DNA of 64,000 bases from assembly GCF_030463565.1 (NCBI RefSeq), contig NC_134660.1, positions 2,096,001 to 2,160,000 on the forward strand. Reading direction: 5' to 3'. The first letter of the stretch is position 1, and each line of letters starts with the position of its first letter. Made by a program: the position numbers and the translations under genes. Positions 1-11,178 of the stretch are shown here, piece by piece. The stretch comes from Pelecanus crispus. Its lineage: Eukaryota > Chordata > Aves > Pelecaniformes > Pelecanidae. The notes beneath the pieces are model-generated. The model was not told the origin of the DNA. It made no database searches and saw nothing but the letters and a program-made list of their open reading frames with translations.

Positions 1-2048
1 GTGTTCCTTATCAAATGCCCAGGAGCTGTTGCGAAACCCTGGCAGGGCTGGGAAGGCTGCTTTCTCCTTGACCATTAAACCCGCCCCTGGAGCGCAGCTT
101 TGCATGAGAAAACTCTTGGGTGTCTGCTCGAGGGGCGTGAGCTGCTCCCAGCTCCGAGCCCTGCAGCACGCTGAGCTGCTCTCCCTGGCTGAGCCCCGGG
201 CAGTGCCCAGGGGACAAAAACCTGATGCTGTTGGGTGCTGCAGGGGTGTGAGCCAGCACCCCTACAGCTGAGGCCAGGTGAGACGTGGTAAAAACCTGTC
301 CTGGAGCTTTTCTATCCTTAAGGATCCTTACCTCAGGGACAAAGCCGCTGGCTTGGGAGCTGCTGTTTGCTTCCCTGGGGTGTCCAGGGGCTGTGGGTCT
401 GGGCTTGCAGGAATGCAGGGAGAGGGAGGACGGTGCCTGCGCCCGCAGTGGGAGCTCGCACACATGTAGGAGCTCACACGCATACACAAACGCGCATACA
501 AACACGGGAATGCCTGGCAGGGCGGGAGGAGGTTGTTTATTCCCTCCTCTTCTGATCCCATTGTGCTTTTCACTGGCAAGTACTGATCTGCGAGAGCTGC
601 AGGGTGTTATCCGCACACCAAACCCCAGGACAGCGAGGGCTGGGGAAGGCTTCCCACTTGGGAAATGGACCTGGCTGGAAGATTTTTCCCTGGGGGCAGC
701 TTCTCGATGAGGTCTGAGCTGGCAGGAGATGAGCATAGCTTCCCCGCCATAGAGCAGGGCTGTGGTCTTTGTTGCAGAAAGCACCACTCTCTTTTTTGAG
801 AGAATCTGTGGAGGTTTGGGGGCGTTGAATAACACGGCAGAGAGATGAGAGCAGCCTGTGTCCCTCTGCTCTGCGCCCTTCACCCTCTCTCAGCCACGGG
901 AGCAGTTTTCAGCAGTTTCCCTGTGGGCATCTGGCTGCCAGCCTGGGGTTGCATGACCCACTTAATGGATGCAGAAACAGACCCGCTCCCTGTGGAAAGC
1001 CTGGCTCAGCAGGCAGCGTTCCGCTCCCAGGGGTGCAGCCGGGCAGGCACGCGGGCAGCAAAGGGGGCTGCCCGGCACGGCAGCGCTCGCTGGCGTGTGA
1101 ACCCCTCCGCAGCGCAGAGGTGCCCCAAACCGCCCTCGGTGGAGGTGCTGATAGGGTCCTGCGCGTGAGGAAACCCTCCTTGCAACGGAGCTGCGCAAAG
1201 CCTGAGCCTCTGACCGCTGGGAAATGCCGTCCTGAGGCTGTCCCGGCTCAGGCTCCCTGCAGCGGACGGGGGAGCGGGGTGCTCCCCTCGGGGTGCTCCC
1301 CTTCCCGGGAGGGCAGCTCTGCTCCAGGCTCTGCCTCCTGCCTGCACAGGGAGCCTGCCCTGGTGCCCTTCAGTAAATAACTGTTTAACCAGCAGACAGG
1401 CGGGCTCCAGGTGCTTTCCGATGGCAGTGCATTCATTAACACAAGCGGCTATTAATTTTTACACCCACGCCCAGGCGGTTGGGTTAACCCTTCCCTCCTG
1501 CCCGCTGCAGGGGGGCCTCTCTCTGTGCTGGCTGCGGGTGTGTTTGGTGGTATCTGCTTTGAGTCTCCTGCAACAAAAAACCCCAAAGTCCTCTCACGCT
1601 TAAAGAGGAATCTGGGGGTAGGTGTTGGAGTGGTGCCTCCATGGTTGTGCCCAGCTGTAGGCTGGGGAGTTGCACGCCAAACTCGGCGTGCGCTGGGGGG
1701 ACTTCCTAAAGGTGCCTTTGCTCCGCGCTCCTGCAGCCTGCAGGCTTGGGAGCCTGGTCTTGAATCTCATCCACACCTGAAAAAATTGCATATCCCACCC
1801 TTAACTTAAACTTTCTCCTTCCTGTGCCACAAACGGGTCTGAGCAAATGTCCTTGGGGCTGTGAGATGGCTAACGCCGAGTCCTTGGTGGCAAAAAGGAA
1901 TGAGCTGGGATGAGGTGAGGGACGTTGCTGGTGCTGAAGGGCTGCAGGAGCTGCTGCCATTGCTGGGCTCCAGGCTCAGCCCCGGGGCTGGCGCTGCAGA
2001 GCTGTCCCGGCTGCGCTCTGACCTCTCCTTCCTCTCCTGTCACCGCAG
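1..2048 (+). other. LASP1: LASP1 intron (partial)
   Basis: This is the intron upstream of the first LASP1 exon in the window, ending in the acceptor cag at 2046-2048. It is GC-rich and I found no coding exon in it: the ORFs on both strands lack splice-site support and resemble no protein I know. The LIM and nebulin-repeat exons of LASP1 must lie before position 1. Confidence 0.75.
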
Positions 2049-2205
2049 ATAAAATACCACGAAGAGTTCGAGAGGAGCAGGATGGGCCCGAGTCCCAGCG
2101 AGGGCGCCGAGCTGGAGCGCAGGAACTCCCAGGAGAGCACCAATTACCGGAGACCCGCAGAGCAGCAGCAGCAGCCGCCTCATCACGTCCAACCCAGCAA
2201 CCCAG
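2049..2205 (+). CDS. LASP1: LASP1 exon: nebulin-repeat end and linker
   Basis: The exon starts at phase 0 after the acceptor cag and ends one base into a codon before gtaagg. It encodes 52 residues from IKYHEEFE through a run of four glutamines and PPHH to SNP. The RRNSQES stretch resembles the phosphorylated linker of mammalian LASP1, but the exact sites are not conserved enough to call. Confidence 0.95.
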
Positions 2206-2954
2206 GTAAGGCGGGGAGGGCTGCGGGCGTTGCAGCCTGCCCCGTGCACGGCCCCGTGCTTGCGGGGACAGCAGCCGGCCCTTCTTTGCGAGGGGCTTTG
2301 CGTGTCCCCCCCCGTCCCAGCTCTGGCTAACGGAGCCGTCTTTCCCTCCCAGTCTACCAGCAGCAGCAGCAGCCGTCGTCTCAGTCCTACGGCTACAAGG
2401 AGCCTGCGGCACCAGCCTCTACACAGCGCAACGCTCCTTCTGGGGGGGGGGTGAGTACAGCCCGAGGGCCCACAGCACCCACCCCAACACCAGCCCCCCT
2501 ACTTTCCCCCCCGGGGGGGTTCCCGTTTGCTCCATTTGCTCCCCACTCCTGCAGACCGTGCAGGGGAAGAGCGGCTTTGAAGGCGCTGGCGGGTGTAATG
2601 CTGGGTGCCTGCTTTCTGTTTGCCACCGCTCTTGCTGGCGCCAGCTTCCCTGCGCAGCTCCCAGTGGGAGCCTCCCGGATCCGGCACGGCTCCTCGCCCC
2701 GGGGTGCCCCCGTGGATGGCGGCTCTGCCTGCCTGGGGCACGGGGAGCGTCCGCGCCTGCTGACCCCTCTCTCCCCACAGAAGCGTTTCCGCGCCGTCTA
2801 CGACTACAACGCGGCTGATGAAGACGAGGTCTCCTTCCAGGATGGCGACACCATCATCAACGTGCAGCAGATCGACGACGGATGGATGTACGGCACGGTG
2901 GAGCGCACGGGCGACACGGGCATGCTCCCTGCCAACTACGTGGAGGCCATCTGA
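2049..2954 (+). CDS. LASP1: LIM and SH3 domain protein 1, C-terminal three exons (partial)
   Basis: LASP1 is a cytoplasmic scaffold that binds F-actin through nebulin repeats and recruits zyxin, VASP, palladin and similar partners through a C-terminal SH3 domain at focal adhesions and membrane ruffles. Three exons (2049-2205, 2353-2450, 2781-2954) join in frame into 142 codons before the stop at 2952-2954. They encode the end of the nebulin-repeat region (IKYHEEFE), a serine/glutamine-rich linker, and one SH3 domain with AVYDY, DDGWMYG and LPANYVE signatures; the protein ends EAI as in mammals. The LIM domain and most of the nebulin repeats are outside the window. Phases are 0, 1, 0 and all introns are GT-AG. 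The SH3 exon is nearly identical to the mammalian protein I remember; the linker is more divergent and polyglutamine-rich. Confidence 0.97.
2353..2450 (+). CDS. LASP1: LASP1 exon: glutamine/glycine-rich linker
   Basis: The exon begins after cccag and completes the split valine codon. It encodes a second glutamine run (VYQQQQQ), the conserved [10 protein letters not shown] segment, and three glycines directly before the SH3 domain. The last nine coding bases are all G and abut the donor gtgagt. Confidence 0.95.
2781..2954 (+). CDS. LASP1: LASP1 last coding exon: SH3 domain
   Basis: A phase-0 exon after ccccacag encodes 57 residues that are entirely SH3 domain, then TGA. The ligand-surface motifs are visible: AVYDY, the acidic RT loop ADEDEVSF, the WMYG tryptophan, and LPANYVE. 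Confidence 0.97.
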   Translation, partial: KRFRAVYDYNAADEDEVSFQDGDTIINVQQIDDGWMYGTVERTGDTGMLPANYVEAI

Positions 2955-5582
2955 GCCACAGGAGGGGACAGGGCACGTGGCTGGCAGCTGAGCCCCCAGC
3001 CCGCGCTGGCCCCCGTGTTTGTGCGTGCGTCTCTCTCTCTGCCCCAGCATCCCTTATCCCGCGTGCTCTGCCGGAGCCGCATCCTGACATCTCGGTTACT
3101 CTGTGTTTCTGCAGCCGCCTCCGGTTTCTCTTGCCAATTTAGCTTTGTTCTAGCTCTGTCGGGACTGAGGGACTGTCTGCAAGGGATGCTGGGGGCTCGA
3201 GAGACCAAACCGCCGCAGCTTTCCTTCTCCTTCGGTCTCCCTCCTCTCTGGCCATCCCAGGTGCTCCGGCATTTCCCGGCTGAGGGGAAGCAGTCGGAGT
3301 TGCCAGGACCCCAGCAAAGGGAGGAGGAGAGCATCTCTTAGGACCAAATTCTCCCCCCTCTGGTGGGGATGGGCAGAGGGGCAGCGCTGTCTGCGTGGAG
3401 GAGGTGAGGGGTGCAGTAGGTGGGGGCTGCTCGTCCCAAGGGCCGCCGTGGGCTGACAGGAGGGACGGGCCGCCAGCCTCCACCCTGCACCCGTTGCTTC
3501 TCCCGGCTCCTCTGTGCAGTGTTCCCATTCAGTCTTGGCTCCCTTCAGTCCTCAAAACAGAAAAACATTCGCAGTTCAAATCTTAAACAAAATCTTTCTC
3601 CTTGGGATTCAGAGCGGCTGCTCTGGACGGCCCTGGCAGCGGCTCTCGCTTCTGCCTCGGGCTCTGGCTGCCTTGGTCCACATCCCCGCTCCCTCCGGGG
3701 CTGAGCTGGGGCCGTGCTGGCGCAGGTAAAGGAGCAGCCGCAGCCTCGCTGCGCCCGGAGGCTGCTGCTCCCGCTCCAGGGCTGGAGCTGGGTCGCGGTC
3801 CCGGCTCCTCTGCACCGAGACCTCATGTCCCCTGGCAGCTCCAGCTTTCTCTCTTTGGACAGGGTCTGGGGATCCCCTGGGCCCCGCGTGCCGGGGCAGC
3901 CTCTTCCTCTCTTAGCCAGTGGTTGCTCCCCAAATTCACCCAGAATCTTCCTGCTTTTCTCTTGCTGCTGCTGGGCTTTTGGGACCCTCCTGAGCCCTCC
4001 GCTCACTGGGTAGATGGTCTGGGGAGCCAGCAGGATCAGCCCCCATCCCTGGGCCTCTTCTGAGCCACGTGTGAAAGACCCTCCCCCTCTGCCACCGTGC
4101 TGGGGACCATCCGGGGTGACTGTCCCCTCCGGCAGCTTGGTCTTGAGTGGCAGAGACCAGGGTTTGGCACCCTGAGCCACCCTGCACCTCTTGTTGGTCC
4201 CCAGCCATGGTGGCTTTTGGGGCCGCCGCTAACTTGGGATCACATCATGGACCAAAATCTCAAAGCACATCCCTGTCCCCTTCTCTTTTGGGCTCCGAAG
4301 GTCCTGGAGCTGGACAGGGGCAGGTATAACTGGAAGCCTGTGTGGGGAGGGCAGGAGCGCGATGCTCTTCTCCCGGCTCAGAGAAGCCAAATGCTGGGAC
4401 ATGGTGATGCCTTCGTGCTGCCTCCGGTGCTCCTGCTGCCCCGTGCCCGCTCACAGCCCCGGCTCAGCCCGGACCATGGCAACCGGGCCACCGGAGGAGA
4501 CCGTCCCCTTGCCGGGCTGCTCGGGGCTTTGGCTGCGCTGCACCGCGGGGCTAGGGTGCTTCCAAGGGGAAGCTGCCACCTTTGCTATTCCCAAAGGAAA
4601 AGAAGGAATCTAGGGACCAAAGCGGCCGAGTTGAGACATTCCTCAGCTCTCTTGGGGGATGCATCCTTGGGGATGGTCTTGCGGAGGGTATCCCGATCCC
4701 ACCCCCTCGCACTTGCAGCCCCCTTTCTCGAAGCACGCGGGGCTGGAGGGCTGTTTGGGGACGGTGCCGGTGTTGGGGTGACCGGAGTCGGGGGCTGCCG
4801 GAGCGAATGCTGGTCTGTGAGGAGGGGGTTCCTGGCAGGGCAGAGACCCCCGGGAGGACGTGAGCTGCGGAGAGGGGAGCGTTCTGCTCCTGGCTTGTTC
4901 CCCAGCCGGCTGCAACGGGAAGGGGGGGGAGTGACAGTGACTCCTGGCATCATCGTCACCTTGGGGTGAAAATGGGACCCCAGAAGCAGCTGGGATGGGC
5001 TTTACGGGATGGGAATCCCGGTTGGTGCTAAAACAAGCGTGCACAAGAGCAGGGGAGAGGGGGTGGCTGGGCAGGGGGGAAGTCTGTGTCTCCCTGCTTA
5101 TCCTCTTCTTAATCACGTTCTTATCTGGGAATGGGGGGGAGTATCAATGTGAATAAACCGGTTTTTAATGGACCAAACACACAGGCAATTACGTTTTGGT
5201 ATACAAACCTTTTTTTAATGCTACCTTGAAACCATTGTCCTAATTCTCCCCTCCCACGCCCTGCCCCTTCTCCCCTGCCATGGGAAACAAATCTCTTACT
5301 GCTTGATTTCTGCCTTTTCTCTCGACTTATGCACTTTTTTGCCTTTTTTCATAGCTGAAAAGCACCTAAACCTGTATTTAAAATAAATAAATAAATAAAA
5401 TAGTAAAAAAAAAAAAAATTTAAAAGCTAAATTGCTTCTCACCATGTGTAAAATAGACCTCATCCATCCCAGCTTCCCTGGTTGCGTCTCAGTGCTGAGC
5501 TTAGAACGTGTTTTCTTCCGGATCCGTTGCTTGATTGGGGTTTGTCCTTGTGTACTCCTTCCTGTCGGGTTGAGCACCCACC

Positions 5583-5588
5583 AATAAA
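5583..5588 (+). terminator. LASP1: Candidate LASP1 polyadenylation signal 1
   Basis: A canonical AATAAA hexamer in the AT-rich end of the presumed 3' UTR. Confidence 0.4.
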
Positions 5589-5666
5589 AACGTCATTTGG
5601 CCTTTTTAACCGAACCATCGAATGGAACAAACCAACTGATTCTCTTCCTGGTTTACTCAAATTAAA

Positions 5667-5672
5667 AATAAA
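5667..5672 (+). terminator. LASP1: Candidate LASP1 polyadenylation signal 2
   Basis: A canonical AATAAA hexamer followed by a T-rich stretch and the GT-rich sequence around 5694-5712. It is the better of the two candidates for the distal cleavage site. Confidence 0.5.
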
Positions 5673-5690
5673 AGTATAATTTTTACCTGC

Positions 5691-6650
5691 CGATTGTGCT
5701 GGGTTTGATTGCGGTCGCTTTTCTGGCCATTTTTCTGCTCCCTTGGGACACAGCGGGAATCCTGCCGGAGCCGGGATCCTCATCTCTGCTTGGCTCCTGG
5801 GAGCAGGAAACGCTGGCATCCCTGGGAGCCGACCTGGGATGCAGCTTCTTGGCTCATCCCTTGCTCTCAGCATGGCTTGAAGCCAAGGGATGCGCTTGAA
5901 GCATTCGGAGACCCTTTGCAGCGTGTCCGGCCCATGTGCTGCGGCCACCGGGTACCGTGGAACCCCTGGAAATTGGGCTCAAAATTCAGCCGTGAGCCAT
6001 GTTGGAGAAACGCTCGCAGAGAGCGGGGCGGAGGCGCAGGCGATGCCTCCCCGCTTGCTGCCCCGCTTCGAGTCTTGCTCTCGGAGGCCAAACGCCAGCG
6101 CCAGCGTGGGTCCGGGATCTGCTGGGGTTCAGGTGAGCCGGCGGCTGCTCCAGAGACCGGACCCACGCAGGGAAATGGTCAGCTTTGCTGTGGGCAGCGT
6201 AGCAAGGGCACCGGGTCCCGGCTTTGCCTGACGTCTCCAGGAATGCAGCACCGTGACAGCCGGGTCCCCCCGCCCCCAGCCAGCCCCTGTGCTCCGAGAG
6301 CAGCTGGCGACGGCTTAGCTTGGCCGCTGCAGCCTCTCAAGGTGGGATTAGCAGTGGGAAAAGAAAATCTTGAAGGTGTGTGGAGAAGGACGTTATTTGC
6401 ATCAAAAGCACCAGCCAAAAAAAATAAAAAGGCTCCATGGCTGTCGCTGCTTGCTTAAAACCGCATTGCTTTAAACCGTGCTGAAGCAGGCGGTGTGGCA
6501 CTGGAAGCAAAGGATGCTGCAGTACCCCAGGAGTTCCAGACTCTGAAAGGTGAGAGTTCAGAGCGGTCCTGAGGGATCGCATGGCTTTGCGATGGCCAAA
6601 GCACCTTTTTGCTTCTTTCCCCGTAGGGTGGGCCCTTTCCCAGCTGCAAA
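5691..6650. other. Intergenic spacer between LASP1 and the micropeptide locus
   Basis: No gene is recognisable. The stretch is moderately GC-rich and unique-looking. Open frames on both strands lack start context and family resemblance. Confidence 0.5.
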
Positions 6651-6779
6651 TGGGGAGTCGCATCACCGTAAGCACCCCCATAAACCGGGCAGCAGTTTGG
6701 GTAGGAAGAAGCAGGGGCAAAGCAACCCTCCCGCAGGCAGACGGTGCCTCCCGGGAGCCCCGCTCGCAGGTCTGGGCTG

Positions 6780-7186
6780 CGCGAGCGCTCCTCCGCCCGT
6801 TCGAGGCTGGAGCCCCATCTGACCGCCTGTGTTTATCCCTTCATTTTCTGCCTGCCTGCTGGAAAGCGGCTCTGTCAGCTCCGGCATCATCTCTCCATCC
6901 TGAGCAGAGCGAGCCGTGCTCTGGCTGGGAGGGGAGGACGCAGCGGCTGAGCCGCGGGGCTGGCGAGCGAAGCGGCCGCTCTCTGCCGAGCATTGCCTTT
7001 CCACGCCGCGGGGAGCCCGGCAGCCCCTGCCCCACCGGCTCCTCGCTCACCATGCTGGATATTTTCATTCTGATGTTTTTTGCCATCATCGGCCTGGTGA
7101 TCCTCTCCTACATCATTTACATGCTCTAGAGCGATGCTGGGGAAGATGCGGCTCAGCATCAGCCTTGCAATCGAAGCATCGTCCAG
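6780..7186 (+). other. Presumed first exon and CpG-rich promoter of a micropeptide transcript
   Basis: The stretch before the short ORF at 7052 is CpG-rich around 6950-7050 and contains no ATG in any plus-strand frame from about 6652 to 7051, as expected of a clean 5' UTR. After the stop codon the sequence continues to gtccag, followed by the strong donor gtgagc at 7187. The transcript is therefore probably spliced, with the ORF complete in the first exon. The 5' end is not defined. Confidence 0.5.
7052..7129 (+). CDS. Single-pass membrane micropeptide, 25 residues
   Basis: A 25-codon ORF encodes a peptide starting MLDIFILMFFAIIGLVIL and ending YIIYML. It is almost entirely one hydrophobic helix: an acidic residue near the N terminus, then about 21 apolar residues with one glycine and one serine, and no charged C-terminal tail. 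The start has A at -3 (caccATGc) and is the first ATG for about 400 bases. The size and composition recall sarcolipin/phospholamban-type regulatory micropeptides, but the sequence is not one of those families. Its place just downstream of LASP1 on the same strand matches, from memory, the human LASP1-neighbour locus (LINC00672/LASP1NB); I have not verified that identity. The same frame is open upstream to 6581, but that extension is GC-driven and has no membrane or domain character. Function unknown; membrane location is inferred. Confidence 0.6.
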   Translation: MLDIFILMFFAIIGLVILSYIIYML

Positions 7187-10100
7187 GTGAGCCGGCTGCT
7201 CCTCGTCCCACCAGGCTTTAATTTCTGGGAAGAAACATGTCCGGGGAGGGGGGGAGAGAGGGGATAGTTTGGGGTTTAATGCTGTTGTCTTTGGCCGCCG
7301 TTCCCTCTGCCTGGCTGAGGCAGCCGAGCTGACAGCACCCGCGCAGCTGTTTCCTGCTGAGGGCTGGAAGGAGGGCACCAGGGTTTATTTTATAAATCAG
7401 GCCACCTCGCCCGCCGAAACGTGCGCCGGCTATTGTGCGGCTGCTGGTTTCTCCCTGCCAGGTTTATCAGCCCCTTCCCCTTCGGAAAAGCCATTCTCTG
7501 CCTTTTATAGTGCTGCAGCACGAACTTGCGGCTTTTGTTCCCAGGAGGGAGAGAAAGAAAACAGCTTAGGGGAGAAGCAAGAAGGGATCCCGGTTGCATC
7601 ATTTTAAAGGAGGCAGAAGGGGGGGGTCCCCCCCTGCGCAGGGCGAAGAGGGGGGGCTGCTGCCGCTGCCTGTGCTCGCACACGCTGCCATTCCCACCCG
7701 TCACCATCTCTGGGTCTCCCGCAGCTCTCGGGCCCGGGTCAGACAAGCATCTCCTTTCTCTTCCACAGCCGCCGCCTGGTCCATCTCCCTCGGAGCCTTC
7801 TGGAAAAGCGTTAACCCTCTGCGAGCAAACGGCTGCCCAGCGCAGAGCAAGGAGCCGCCGGGGGCTGCGCCGGCGTCGCGGAGGGGGCTGCGCAGGCACG
7901 GCCGAGCGGGGCGAAGGAGGGAAATGGGGTGGCGGGGGAGAGGGCGGCGAGGTGACGTCCCGCGGCCGAGACACGGGTTGTTCCTGGTGACGCACGCGGC
8001 GTCCCGGGGGGATGCGAAGTGTCTGCCCCCCCCCGTGTGGCTTAGCCCCTTGGGGTGAGCGCTTCCGAGGTCGGCCGTTTGGGTTTAATTTTAGAAAAGC
8101 ACTTATATTTTTAATGAAAAAATGTTCAAGGAAATGAAATAAAGAGGAATGACCCAGGAGAGCGAACGCGTCTGCTGGTGTTGACTCTACCGAAACGCAG
8201 CCTTGTGCATCGGCTGCAGGGCTGGGGCACGCGCGGCTCCGGGAGCAAACCCCGCGTCCACGGAGAGATGCGGGGCACCCTGCGAGCCCCGAGAAGGACG
8301 AGGCATTGGCAAACCATGCCGAGACCCCTCTGTGTCCCCTGGCATGAGGGGCGGCTGCTGCTCCAGGCACTGTGGGGTCCGAACAGAGCTCTCCCCGGCT
8401 CGGAGGGGGCCCGGGCAGCCGAGCCGTGGCTCGCCCTCGCTCAGGTCCCCTCTCCGGTGTTCAGGGAAGCTCCAGGAGGTCTCAGCTCATCTCAGCATAG
8501 AAAAAAGGAACATTTTGAATATGATGGAAATTTCTGTGGGATGGAAAGAACATTTCAGAGCTTAATTTCTCCCAGCTTGGAGAAGTCTGGGAAGGTATTT
8601 GGGGCATCAGGAGAATTTTTCCTGTCCTTTTATGAAGCCCTGCCTCGATCCCTGCCCTTACACTGCCAGGCACATGCAATGCTGTTTTCAGACTGCAAGT
8701 TTCGTCCTCCTAGTAGACAAAATATTCATATGCCTGGTCTCTCCCAAGAATATTTTTTTTAAGCAGTAAACACCTGAAATACCTGTAACAGGAAAAACTC
8801 TCATGCCTCGTTAGTTAACCACAGCACCATCACACGAGTGGGTGCGAGAGAACAGGATCCAGGGAGAGCAGGGGCGATGCAGGCACTGCCGCGGTACGCT
8901 GGAATTGGTTGGTAAGACATTCAGAAGACGGTGTTTACAGAAAGAAGAGGGATTTCAGAGTCTGGGAATGCTGGATGCGGTTAGCGTTGCCAGCTGAATA
9001 CTTGACACTGCAATTTCCTGTTAGTGAAACCCCTGAGAGAAACACAACGTTGGTGACTTTGCTCCCCAGTGTGTTGCCAGTGCACCAGGCTCAGCCCGCG
9101 CTACCCAGGGCGGTCCCTCGTCGCTGAGCCTTGGAGATGCGGAAAAGCTTCTCCTCGCTCCACCACCAAATATAGTCGAAAATCAGAAACTTGAAATATT
9201 CTGCGAGGCATTTCTTCAAGCATAAGTCATGTTCTCAATAACCTCCGCTTCGTGAGCCTGTATCTGATGTCAACATCTGCAGTGATTAAGAGAGAGTGAG
9301 TAACGAGGAATGCATGGAATGGAAACTCAGCTGAGTGTGAAACCAGGAACAATAATTTTCTCTTACTCCGAACGCTCCTCTCCCCTCGGAGGGCCTTACA
9401 AACCCATCAGCTATGCATAACAATCCCTTCCTCCATGCCCCAAATCAGCCAGCTCCACGCTGGAAGGTGAAGCCACCCAGCCCAGCAGCTGAGGGCTGCA
9501 AAGGGATGGAAACCGCCAGACAGAAGAGGTGTTTGCAGACAGACGGACGGCCGCAGCGGGCAGGGATAGGCTCTTTAGCAGATGGGATACGGTGCTCCGC
9601 AGCTCAGACTGCAGTCAGGGTGCAGCCCCGCTCTGAAAAGGGCTACGCTGGCACAGGGGGAATTTTGTTTGTTGTCCTGGGAGGGTTTTATCGACTCCGC
9701 ACAGCAGTGGTTAAAATTTGGCAGCAGAAGAAAAAGCACCATTTTCTCAAGTGTCACTGTCCCAGCTCCTCTGGCGCGCGGCGCTGCCTGAGGGCTCCCC
9801 ACCTGGACGCCATTAGCCCAGCGGTGTTTAATTGCGAGAGCCGATCAGACGGCGATATTGGGAAACGAGGCTGCAAGGCCCAGTGTCCTTTTCCAGTTCA
9901 AACAAAACTGGTTTGGGAAGTACCGCTTCGGTGGGTTTGAGCTTTGATCATTGGGGGAGGAAAAGCCCTCGTCTGGTGGAAACGCTGCCGTACGTGTGAA
10001 CGCTGCAAAAACTAACGCCAACCGCTTGCTGAGCTATTGTGTATGTAAGAAAAAGAGCAGTTAATAATAAATTAATAATGCCATCAATATTTCACAACTG

Positions 10101-11150
10101 GCAGCCGCGTGAAACTTGCATTCCTGGAGGATCTGCTGCGAGAGAGCGAGCTAGTGCCGGCAGAGCTGACATTTCATCTTTGTCGACTGCTGCCAGTGAA
10201 TCAAAGAACTTACTTTTCCTGTATCGCTGCGCTCGCATAATGGCATCCCTTGTGATGCGCTGTAATTTATTGCCACTGTGTCCCGGGTCCCGGGAGATGA
10301 GACAGGCACTGGCAGAGAACCCACGCCAGCCCTGCGGTGCTTTGTGTCGCGGCACGGCCAAGCAGCGTTCCGCAGCAGAAACACAACGGAGCGAGAAGAT
10401 GCGGTGGTTCAAGACTCCGCTCCGTTCCTCTGGGTTCCATCTCCTGAAATTATTTATTGGTAGCGATTCCTGAGTATAACAGGAGGGAACGGCTAACGGC
10501 CTGGGCTGTAGCGTTCCGCCTCAGTGGCTTCTTGGCTGCGTCTCCCTGTCACTGTACAAGTCTGTTTTCTCCTCGTATTTTGAGGTCATTAGTGATCAGT
10601 TTGGAAGCATTCCATTCACTGGATTGCAGACAGAGTCTTGGATTTTGCTTACTTCAGAAATAACACGTAGTTGCAGCACAATGGCAGTATTGCGGCGTGC
10701 TCTTAAATATAACCTTCGATCGGCGAGAAAAAGGGGATGTCAGAAGCAATTGCTAGCAGACGCTCCTCTCAGGGAAGGTTTCACCTCTGCCATCTACCGA
10801 CATGCTGCACAGCTCCTCAGTAAATTTATATCCCCTATCCACTCCTTCACGTAGTCAGATCCTGTCTGTAACTGTATATTCAACAAACAGTGCAAGAATT
10901 TTTAACATGCAAACTTCCAAGCAGATCATTACAGAGCTGTTGTTGGCTTGTTACTGATGAAATCAAGTGGGGGCAGCTGAGATAAATTGGTACCATTTAG
11001 CTGTTTCCAGCACTTGAAGACCGGCTTTCAAAGCTCAATGTGGGTCCCTGCAGCTAAAATCTGGTCCTGAACACTACAACATTTGGAAAGTGATTCAGGT
11101 AAAGGTGGCAGCTATTTAATAATATGAAGAAAATAGCCACATTGTAAACA
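7187..11150. other. Intergenic region, LASP1 side to FBXO47 3' end
   Basis: The first part is presumed intron of the micropeptide transcript. A second CpG-rich block lies at about 7650-8060, rich in C/G runs, without a gene I can name. From 8100 to 11150 base composition falls to ordinary levels. No exon, RNA gene or recent transposon was recognised. Confidence 0.45.
7650..8060. promoter_or_regulatory. CpG-rich block, possible CpG island
   Basis: CpG dinucleotides are dense compared with the flanks (for example around 7840-7990), with runs of C and G at 7620-7650 and 8023-8036. It could be an alternative promoter of the micropeptide locus or simply GC-rich intron. No transcript is defined. 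Confidence 0.3.
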
Positions 11151-11172
11151 ACGTACAGTAAAGTAAGTGCTC

Positions 11173-11178
11173 TTTATT
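11173..11178 (-). terminator. FBXO47: Candidate FBXO47 polyadenylation signal
   Basis: TTTATT on the plus strand reads AATAAA on the FBXO47 strand, about 860 bases beyond its stop codon. It is the first canonical hexamer I noticed downstream. The 3' UTR would then run from about 12034 to about 11155. Confidence 0.35.

Larger units (their letters stand above)
2955..5690 (+). other. LASP1: LASP1 3' untranslated region (inferred extent)
   Basis: About 2.7 kb between the LASP1 stop codon and two AATAAA signals (5583-5588 and 5667-5672) holds no supportable gene. The second signal is followed within 25-40 bases by a GT-rich tract, as expected at a cleavage site. The region grades from GC-rich to AT-rich and includes an AAAT microsatellite near 5380-5400. 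Mammalian LASP1 also has a long 3' UTR. The exact end is inferred. Confidence 0.6.

Noticed and set aside
2451-2780. Open frame extending the LASP1 SH3 exon upstream
   Set aside because: It is intron read-through. The acceptor ccccacag at 2780 and family conservation define the exon start.
6581-7051. N-terminal extension that would make the micropeptide a 182-residue protein
   Set aside because: The extension is GC-driven, resembles no domain, and its ATG has weaker support than the one at 7052.
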